Below are positions 7,223 to 12,505 of a stretch of DNA of 33,133 nucleotides, one piece after another (position 1 is the first letter of the stretch; the number at the start of each line of letters is the position of its first letter). The DNA is from Streptomyces sp. OR43. GTDB lineage: Bacteria; Actinomycetota; Actinomycetes; Streptomycetales; Streptomycetaceae. The DNA lies in assembly GCF_008042275.1 (NCBI RefSeq), contig NZ_RDBK01000043.1, forward strand, positions 4,562,751 through 4,595,883, in the 5' to 3' direction. Below the pieces are notes generated by a model, which was not told where the DNA came from, did not search any database, and saw only the letters and a program-made list of their open reading frames with translations. The translations under genes and the position numbers were made by a program.

Positions 7223-7807
7223 TCAGCCGGTGAAGATCTCGACGACCGTCCAGATCGCCAGCCCCAGCATGCAGATTCCACCGATGCGCTGGACGGTCTT
7301 CAGCGGTACGCGCTTGGCGATGAACCGTCCCGCGAGCAGCGCGAGCGCCGACACGGACATCAGCGCGGCGGCGGAACCGATCGCGGTGGACCAGGCGCCG
7401 TTGCTCGCGGCCAGGTTGGCCGTCGTGATCTGGGTGAGATCGCCCCACTCGCTGATGAACACCGCCATGAACGCGGTGGAGTACACCGGCCAGAAGCCGG
7501 TGACCGTCTTGGGGCCGCCGTCCTCGTCGTCGTCGCCCGCGTCGGCCCGCAGCAGCATGAACGCGCCGAAGGCGAAGAGGGAGGCGGAGACGAGCTTGAC
7601 GATCCAGTCGGGCAGCAGGCCGAGCAGACCGCCCGCGCCGACCGCGATGGCGACATGGACGATGAACGCGGACGACGTGCCGAACCAGACGTAGAGCGGG
7701 CGCATGCGCGTGCCCATGGCCAGCGACGCGAACATCGTCTTGTCGGGAAGTTCCGCGAGGAAGATCAGCCCGAAAGCGGTGATGATCGCCAGGGGGTCGA
7801 GATGCAT
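7223..7807 (-). CDS. TMEM165/GDT1 (UPF0016) family membrane transporter, probable Mn2+ transport
   Basis: This 194-residue integral membrane protein shows two copies of the family hallmark E-x-x-D-(K/x)-(T/S): AELPDKTMFASLAM near residue 18 and SEWGDLTQITTANLAA near 126. About six hydrophobic segments are arranged in two inverted halves around an acidic loop (ADAGDDDEDGG). Members move Mn2+ or Ca2+ out of the cytosol in exchange for protons. The ATG at 7807 (MHLDPLAII) is used because the family begins there; the open frame to 7900 is leader sequence. The 5' region holds a yybP-ykoY Mn2+ riboswitch, which strongly supports a manganese-homeostasis role and induction by Mn2+. Confidence 0.92.
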   Translation of the reverse strand: MHLDPLAIITAFGLIFLAELPDKTMFASLAMGTRMRPLYVWFGTSSAFIVHVAIAVGAGGLLGLLPDWIVKLVSASLFAFGAFMLLRADAGDDDEDGGPKTVTGFWPVYSTAFMAVFISEWGDLTQITTANLAASNGAWSTAIGSAAALMSVSALALLAGRFIAKRVPLKTVQRIGGICMLGLAIWTVVEIFTG

Positions 7808-7890
7808 TCCGGGTGGCTTTCTGTTGGAGCCGGGCCCCGGATCTTCCGCGAAGTGCCGCTGGGCCTTTTCGGAGGACCACTCGGCCCGGC

Positions 7891-7925
7891 ATGACGGCAC
7901 CGCCCACGGGGCGTGGGCGTGTCAT
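7891..7925 (-). promoter_or_regulatory. Hairpin in the riboswitch leader, probable expression platform
   Basis: CGCCCAC (7901-7907) and GTGGGCG (7913-7919) form a 7-bp stem with a five-base loop. Outer ATGAC/GTCAT arms (7891-7895 and 7921-7925) add a second stem section. It lies directly downstream of the aptamer on the transcript and 84 bases or more before the start codon, so it may act as a terminator whose folding depends on the aptamer. There is no U-tract. Confidence 0.5.
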
Positions 7926-7932
7926 ACCTGAC

Positions 7933-8031
7933 CGAAGGTCTCGCCCGCCCGCAATGATCCACGAGCCCGGCCACCGGGAACCCGGAGGTTCCAGTGTGTC
8001 GACGACCGGTTTGCAGGGCTACTCCCCTTCG
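7933..8031 (-). promoter_or_regulatory. yybP-ykoY manganese riboswitch
   Basis: On the minus strand the leader contains the conserved GGGGAGTAG (8027-8019) and, about 75 nt later, GCGAGACCTTCGG (7944 downwards). Helix P1 is CGAAGG (8031-8026) with CCTTCG (7938-7933), and the GGGGAGTAGC and GCGAGA strands face each other as in the Mn2+-binding internal loop of this aptamer class. The next helix pairs GCCC with GGGC. The element is followed by a GC hairpin and then a TMEM165/GDT1-family transporter, one of the known gene associations of this riboswitch. Mn2+ binding is expected to turn the gene on. Confidence 0.88.
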
Positions 8032-8043
8032 CAGCCGTCAACG

Positions 8044-8964
8044 TTACCGCACCTGGTCCTCGGCCTTCCACGTGCGGTCCAGGAAGTCCGCGACCAGCGG
8101 TGCGATCTGCGGGAGGTGGTCCTCCAGGGCGAAGTGCCCGGTCGCGAAGAGATGCAGTTCCGCGTCCGGGAGATCGCGCAGATAGGCGCGGGCGCCGGGC
8201 TCGGTGAAGAACATGTCGCCCGTGCCCCAGACGATGAGCGCCGGCGGGGTGTGGGTGCGCAGCCAGTCCTGCCACCGCGGGTAGAGCGTCACATTGGAGT
8301 GGTAGTCGAAGGCCAGGTCCAGTTGCGGCCGGGTGCGGCCCGGCAGGTCCAGGAAGTGCTGGTCCAGCGTCCAGCCGTCCGGCGCCACGAGCTCGGGGTC
8401 CGCCGTGCCGCCCTCGTACTGCCCACGGGTCGCGGGCAGGGTCAGCAGTGACCGCACGGTGTCGGCGGCGCCGGGGGTCTCCGGGCGCAGGGCGATGAAG
8501 TCGCGGGCCTGCTGCGACAGCCCTTCCTCGTACGCGTTGCCGTTCTGCACGACCAGACCGGCTATCCACTCCGGGTGGCGGGCGGCGAGCCGGAAGCCGA
8601 CGGGGGCGCCGAAGTCGAACACGTACATCACGAAGCGGGACAGTCCGAGCTGCCGCACGAAGCCCTCGGTGATGTCGGCGAGCCGGTCGAAGGTGTACGT
8701 GAACGGGCCGCCGGTGGTCGAGGACGCCGGGGCGTCGCTGTGGCCGAAGCCCGGGTAGTCCGGGGCGATGAGCCGGTAGTGGGCGCCGAGCGCGTCCATC
8801 AGCCGGCGGAACTGGTGCGAGGCCGACGGGAAGCCGTGCAGCAGCAGCATCACGGGCGCGTCGTCGGCCGCATCGCCGACGGGGAGTGACTCGCGGTAGA
8901 AGACACGGACGCCGTCGACCTCGATGTGCCGGTGACGGATGTGCGGAACAGCTTGAATCGCCAT
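8044..8964 (-). CDS. Alpha/beta hydrolase with an Asp nucleophile (epoxide hydrolase / haloalkane dehalogenase-like)
   Basis: The product is 306 residues long. LLHGFPSAS at 41-49 is the HGxP oxyanion motif. The nucleophile elbow reads YVFDFGAPVG (114-123) and puts Asp at D117 instead of Ser, as in epoxide hydrolases and haloalkane dehalogenases. WGTGD gives an acid at D250, and ATGHFALEDH gives the catalytic His at H277. The ATG at 8964 has AGGAGG nine bases upstream; the GTG at 8970 is only three bases from that box. The gene is divergent from a CGNR zinc-finger regulator with an inverted repeat between them, suggesting inducible expression. Substrate unknown; the family acts on epoxides or organohalides. 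Confidence 0.87.
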   Translation of the reverse strand: MAIQAVPHIRHRHIEVDGVRVFYRESLPVGDAADDAPVMLLLHGFPSASHQFRRLMDALGAHYRLIAPDYPGFGHSDAPASSTTGGPFTYTFDRLADITEGFVRQLGLSRFVMYVFDFGAPVGFRLAARHPEWIAGLVVQNGNAYEEGLSQQARDFIALRPETPGAADTVRSLLTLPATRGQYEGGTADPELVAPDGWTLDQHFLDLPGRTRPQLDLAFDYHSNVTLYPRWQDWLRTHTPPALIVWGTGDMFFTEPGARAYLRDLPDAELHLFATGHFALEDHLPQIAPLVADFLDRTWKAEDQVR

Positions 8965-8989
8965 GTTCACATGCCTCCTGAGTGGCCCG

Positions 8990-9024
8990 ATGCATTAGTT
9001 TTACGCCCGAGGGTTCTAATGCGT
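8990..9024. promoter_or_regulatory. Inverted repeat in a divergent promoter, candidate CGNR-regulator operator
   Basis: GCATTAG (8992-8998) and CTAATGC (9016-9022) are perfect inverted arms with a 17-bp spacer. One flanking position (A at 8990 against T at 9024) also matches. The repeat lies midway between the hydrolase and regulator starts, where a repressor could block both promoters. Just before the regulator ATG, GTTAG appears twice in tandem (GTTAGCGTTAG). Confidence 0.6.
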
Positions 9025-9050
9025 CAAGCGGGTGAGTTAGCGTTAGTGCC

Positions 9051-9650
9051 ATGAATGGTGATGAGCCTCTGACCGGCGAGCTGCTCGCCCTGGACCTGCT
9101 CAACACGCTGCCGCACACGGCCGAGGGCCCTCCCACCGATCACCTGGCCGACGCCGCCGGTCTGCTGGCCTGGCTGGCGTTGGAGGGCGAGCGGCTGCCC
9201 GGGGCCGCCGGGGCGACGGAGGTGACCCCGGACGATCTGGCGGCGGTGCGCGCGGTCCGGGCGCACGCGGCCGCGGCCGTCGCGGCTGCTCGTCGCGGCG
9301 AGCGCCCGCCGGAAGGGGCCCTGCGCGGACTCAACGAGGCCCAGCTCGCCGCCCCCGCCGTCCGGTACCTGGAGTGGAACGGTGAGAGAGCCGTGGCCCA
9401 CGCCCGCCGCGCCGGTCCGCTCGGGATGCGGGTCGCCGCGGCCCTGGCCGAGGAGGTGGCCGAACTGCTGGCGGATCCGGCGCTCGCGAGCATCCGGGAG
9501 TGCGAGGCGCAGGACTGCACGATGCTGTTCGTGCCCGCCCACCCCCGCCGCCGCTGGTGCTCGGCCGCGCGTTGCGGCAACCGTGCGCGGGTGGCCCGCT
9601 ACTACCGGCGCCACAAGGGGGAGGAGGAGGGGGCGGAGGGCTCGCGGTAG
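9051..9650 (+). CDS. CGNR zinc finger (ABATE-type) transcriptional regulator
   Basis: A 199-residue protein with an N-terminal ABATE-like sensor region (LDLLNTLPHTAEGPPTDHLADAAGLLAWL at 14-42) and a C-terminal CGNR zinc finger. C151, C156, C170 and C175 are the likely ligands, and CGNRARVARYYRRHK at 175-189 is the family signature. Such proteins are proposed DNA-binding stress or ligand-responsive regulators. No ribosome site is visible before the ATG at 9051, so the transcript may be leaderless. It is divergent from the Asp-type hydrolase and shares the GCATTAG-N17-CTAATGC repeat, so regulation of that hydrolase and of itself is the natural inference. Confidence 0.88.
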   Translation: MNGDEPLTGELLALDLLNTLPHTAEGPPTDHLADAAGLLAWLALEGERLPGAAGATEVTPDDLAAVRAVRAHAAAAVAAARRGERPPEGALRGLNEAQLAAPAVRYLEWNGERAVAHARRAGPLGMRVAAALAEEVAELLADPALASIRECEAQDCTMLFVPAHPRRRWCSAARCGNRARVARYYRRHKGEEEGAEGSR

Positions 9651-9663
9651 GGGCCCGGTGCGC

Positions 9664-9756
9664 CTACTGTGCGGGCTTGCGCGCGAGCAGGAACGCCTGC
9701 GGAGTGGCCTCCAGCGGGTCGGCCGGCCTGACCAGGGCGGCGGTCACCTCGAACCC
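9664..9756 (-). pseudogene. 3' remnant of a class I SAM methyltransferase gene
   Basis: Directly beyond the sirtuin gene, the minus strand encodes 30 residues starting GFEVTAALVRPADPLEATPQ and ending FLLARKPAQ before a TAG at 9664-9666. This looks like the C-terminal strand pair of actinobacterial SAM-dependent methyltransferases, where a helix ending in EAGFEVT leads to a closing FLLARKP strand. No start or upstream part of such a gene exists here. The preceding sirtuin residues (LLERLADEAG) would themselves fit the missing helix if one G were added. I infer a deletion fusion or a one-base frameshift. Confidence 0.55.
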
Positions 9757-10478
9757 GCCTCGTCCGCCAGCCGTTCGAGCAGTGCCGGTAGCGCCTTGCC
9801 GATCGGCTCCCGGATCGTCTCCTGCGCCAGCGCGTCGTACGGCGTCGGCTCCGCGTTGACCACGATCAGCCGCGCCCCGTGCTCCGCCGCGATCCCGGCC
9901 AGCGAGGCGGCGGGCTGCACCTGGAGCGTCGTACCGACCGCGATGAAGACCTCGCAGCCCTTCGCGACCGCCATCGCCTCGTTCAGCACCACCGGATCGA
10001 GGCGTTCACCGAACATGATCGTGGCTGACTTGAGGATTCCGCCGCACACACCGCAGGGCGGATCAGGCTCGCCCGCCTCGACTCGGGCGAGGGCCTCGGC
10101 CATCGTCGAGCGGGCGTGGCAGCGGGTGCACACCACGTGCAGTGCCGTGCCGTGGAGTTCGAAGACCTTGCGCGCCGGGAGACCGGCTGCCTGGTGCAGC
10201 CCGTCGACGTTCTGCGTGATCACCCGCACGGGCACGCCCGACCGTTCCAGGTCGGCCACCGCAACGTGGGCCGCGTTCGGCTCGGCGTTCCACGTCGCAC
10301 TGGTGCGACGCATCTGCCAGGAACGGCGGCGGATCTCCGGATCGGCCATGTACAGGTCGTACGTGACGAGCTTCTCGGCCTCCGGGTCCTTGCGCCAGAG
10401 ACCGTTGGGTCCGCGGTAGTCGGGGATGCCGGAGTCCGTGGAGATGCCGGCGCCGCTGAGGATCGCCACGAGTGTCAT
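9744..10478 (-). CDS. NAD-dependent protein deacylase, sirtuin (Sir2) family
   Basis: A 244-residue sirtuin: GAGIS at 9-13 and GIPDYRGPNGLW at 17-28 (NAD loop), TQNVDGLHQAAG at 88-99, catalytic His H109 in FELHG, the structural zinc cysteines C117, C120, C142 and C145, and VGTTLQVQPAA plus VNAEPTPYD near the C-terminus. It removes acyl groups from lysines using NAD, releasing nicotinamide and O-acyl-ADP-ribose. The ATG at 10478 begins at the Rossmann strand; the longer open frame to 10688 is not conserved-looking. The last residues (ERLADEAGSR) run past the usual sirtuin end and appear to belong to an adjoining methyltransferase remnant, so the true C-terminus may be altered. Convergent with the CGNR gene. 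Confidence 0.93.
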   Translation of the reverse strand: MTLVAILSGAGISTDSGIPDYRGPNGLWRKDPEAEKLVTYDLYMADPEIRRRSWQMRRTSATWNAEPNAAHVAVADLERSGVPVRVITQNVDGLHQAAGLPARKVFELHGTALHVVCTRCHARSTMAEALARVEAGEPDPPCGVCGGILKSATIMFGERLDPVVLNEAMAVAKGCEVFIAVGTTLQVQPAASLAGIAAEHGARLIVVNAEPTPYDALAQETIREPIGKALPALLERLADEAGSR

Positions 10479-10552
10479 GCGGGGAGCGTACGCAGCGCCC
10501 ACCCCACCCCGCGAGGCCATTTCGCGTGCGGCCGCCGGTGGCCCCGCCGGGC

Positions 10553-11044
10553 TCAGGCGACAGGTGTCCCGTCCTCCAGTTCCACGGTGCCCGCGCCGGA
10601 CTCCAGCACGGCCAGCGCCGCCCGGACCCGGCTGTGGAGCGCGCCGAGCAGATGGTTCCCGAGCTCCGCGGGCTCGACGAGCTTCCACGACAGGAGCTCC
10701 TCCTCCTGGACCCGGACCGCCTTCAGCTGCTCCTCGTCCAGCACCCCGCCGTCGTACACGTAGGCCACGATCGGCGGCCGCGCCGTGCCGCGCGTCCAGT
10801 CCACCGCGAGCAGCCGGCCCGGCTCCAGGTCGAGGCCGATCTCCTCGGCCGACTCGCGGCGGGCCCCCTGCCGCGGGGTCTCGCCGTCCGCCGACTCGAT
10901 CGTGCCGCCGGGCAGTGCCCAGCCCTTCCGGTAGTTCGGTTCGACGAGCAGCACCCGGCCCCGCGCGTCACGGAAGAGGCAGGCTGCACCGGCCAGGACC
11001 TTGGGGAGACCGGCGATGTACGCGGCGTAATCGTTGGTGGTCAC
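10553..11044 (-). CDS. Nudix hydrolase
   Basis: A 163-residue protein with a Nudix box at about 46-71: GGTIE, three spacer residues, GE, then TPRQGARRESAEEIGLDL. The REx2EE core and downstream Gly are intact. The spacing between the leading GG and the first Glu is two residues longer than the textbook G-x5-E-x7-REUxEExGU pattern. Nudix enzymes hydrolyse nucleoside diphosphates linked to other groups; this one cannot be assigned a substrate. The start is GTG 11044 (VTTNDYAAYI), 112 bp from the divergent glycerate kinase. It lies 74 bp upstream of the sirtuin in the same direction, so the two may share a transcript. Confidence 0.9.
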   Translation of the reverse strand: MTTNDYAAYIAGLPKVLAGAACLFRDARGRVLLVEPNYRKGWALPGGTIESADGETPRQGARRESAEEIGLDLEPGRLLAVDWTRGTARPPIVAYVYDGGVLDEEQLKAVRVQEEELLSWKLVEPAELGNHLLGALHSRVRAALAVLESGAGTVELEDGTPVA

Positions 11045-11156
11045 GTCGGCAGCGTAGTGGCCGGGTCCAGGGCACGGACACCCATGGGCAGGGAGGGGGT
11101 GCTGCGGATAAGGTCGGGGCGGCGCGACTGCCTGTTCGAAAGCAAAGGGAATCAAG

Positions 11157-12290
11157 GTGACGGACGGAGCAGTGATGGAGACCGCACGCGTGCTCGTCGC
11201 GGCGGACAAGTTCAAGGGCTCGCTCACGGCCGTACAGGTCGCGGAGCGGGTGACGGCCGGGCTGCGGCGCGTCGCCCCCGGGGTACGGGTCGAGACCCTG
11301 CCCGTGGCGGACGGCGGCGACGGCACGGTGGCGGCCGCGGTGGCCGCCGGATTCGAGCGCCGAGAGGCGCGGGTGACCGGGCCGCTGGGCGACCCCGTGA
11401 CCGCCGCGTACGCGGTGCGCGAGACCACCGCGGTGGTCGAGATGGCAGAGGCCTCGGGCCTCCAGCACCTGCCCGCGGGCGTGTTCGCCCCGCTCACGGC
11501 CACCACGTACGGCTCCGGTGAGCTGCTGCTCGCCGCCCTCGAAGCGGGCGCGCGGACCATCGTGTTCGGCGTCGGCGGCAGCGCGACCACGGACGGCGGG
11601 GCGGGCATGCTGGCCGCGCTCGGCGCCCGGTTCCTGGACGCGGACGGCAAGCCCGTCGGCCCCGGCGGCGGCGGCCTCGCCGATCTCGCCACGGCCGACC
11701 TGTCCCGGCTCGACCCACGCCTCGGCGAGATCGACCTGATCCTCGCGAGCGACGTCGACAACCCGCTCACCGGGCCCAAGGGCGCTCCCGAGGTGTACGG
11801 CCGCCAGAAGGGCGCGAGCGAGGACGACATCGCGGTGCTCGACGCGGCGCTCGCTCACTACGCCTCCGTGCTCGGACCGGACCACGCCCGGCTGCCCGGG
11901 GCCGGTGCGGCGGGCGGTATCGGGTACGGGGCGCTCGTCGCGCTCGGTGCGCGGTTCCGGCCCGGGATCGAGGTGATGCTCGACGTCCTCGGCTTCGCCC
12001 CCGCTCTGGCCCGGGCGACGCTGGTCATCACCGGCGAGGGCTCACTCGACGAACAGACGCTGCACGGCAAGGCCCCGGCCGGCGTCGCCGCGGCGGCCCG
12101 TGCGGCCGGTATCGAGGTCGTCGCGGTCTGCGGACGCCTGGCGCTCGCACCAGAGGCTCTGGGCGGCGCGGGCATCCGCCGCGCGTACGCGCTCACGGAG
12201 CTGGAGCCGGACCCCGCGGTCTGCATGGCCGAGGCGGGGCCGCTCCTGGAGCGGGTGGCGGAGTCCATCGCGCGGGACTTCCTGAGCTGA
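11157..12290 (+). CDS. Glycerate kinase (GlxK/GarK family)
   Basis: The 377-residue product matches the glycerate kinase I family throughout: AADKFKGSLTA near the N-terminus, LPVADGGDGT, VEMAEASGL, GVGGSATTDGGAGMLAALGA (phosphate-binding glycine loop), SDVDNPLTGPKGA, GAAGGIGYG and TGEGSLDEQTLHGKAP. It phosphorylates D-glycerate to 2- or 3-phosphoglycerate, the last step of glyoxylate or glycerate salvage. The start is GTG 11157, with AAAGGGA six bases upstream; an internal ATG lies six codons in. It is monocistronic and divergent from the Nudix gene. Glyoxylate is a product of the ethylmalonyl-CoA route encoded 10 kb away, but no direct link is shown. Confidence 0.93.
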   Translation: MTDGAVMETARVLVAADKFKGSLTAVQVAERVTAGLRRVAPGVRVETLPVADGGDGTVAAAVAAGFERREARVTGPLGDPVTAAYAVRETTAVVEMAEASGLQHLPAGVFAPLTATTYGSGELLLAALEAGARTIVFGVGGSATTDGGAGMLAALGARFLDADGKPVGPGGGGLADLATADLSRLDPRLGEIDLILASDVDNPLTGPKGAPEVYGRQKGASEDDIAVLDAALAHYASVLGPDHARLPGAGAAGGIGYGALVALGARFRPGIEVMLDVLGFAPALARATLVITGEGSLDEQTLHGKAPAGVAAAARAAGIEVVAVCGRLALAPEALGGAGIRRAYALTELEPDPAVCMAEAGPLLERVAESIARDFLS

Positions 12291-12297
12291 GGTAACG

Positions 12298-12367
12298 GGG
12301 CGGGACCCTTTGCGGGCCCCGCCCTCGCACCTCCCCGCCCCTTCCCGTAACCGGGGCTCCGCCCCGG
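12298..12367 (+). terminator. Two GC hairpins after the glycerate kinase
   Basis: GGGCGGG (12298-12304) pairs with CCCGCCC (12318-12324), eight bases after the stop codon. A second hairpin, CCGGGGC-TCC-GCCCCGG, lies at 12351-12367. The second resembles a GC-rich intergenic sequence that recurs in Streptomyces genomes (from memory, not checked). Confidence 0.55.
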
Positions 12368-12375
12368 ACCCCGCG

Positions 12376-12504
12376 CCTCACACGCCGGCGAGGCTGGGAT
12401 TCAGCACAGTGAGACGCCTCCGGCGATCGAGGCGCGGTGGTGCGGGGTGCGAGGGTGCGGAGGCGTCTCACTGTGCTGAATCCCAGCCTCGCCGGCGTGT
12501 GAGG
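12376..12504. repeat. Perfect 47-bp inverted repeat (long hairpin) between convergent genes
   Basis: The left arm 12376-12422 begins CCTCACACGCCGGCGAGG. The right arm 12458-12504 is its exact reverse complement, ending CCTCGCCGGCGTGTGAGG. The 35-base loop (12423-12457) is G-rich. The right arm ends one base before the stop codon of the minus-strand glycanase gene. No flanking direct repeat or transposase is visible. It can form a 47-bp RNA duplex on either transcript, so it is a strong bidirectional terminator or RNase III substrate candidate. It may also belong to a dispersed Streptomyces repeat family. Confidence 0.9.
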
Positions 12505-12505
12505 G

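Noticed and set aside
9382..10419. Plus-strand open frame over the CGNR end and antisense to the sirtuin
   Set aside because: It is out of frame with the CGNR gene, opposite the conserved sirtuin, and shows no domain.
11045..11830. N-terminal extension of the Nudix frame
   Set aside because: It is antisense to the glycerate kinase and its promoter. The Nudix protein starts naturally at GTG 11044.
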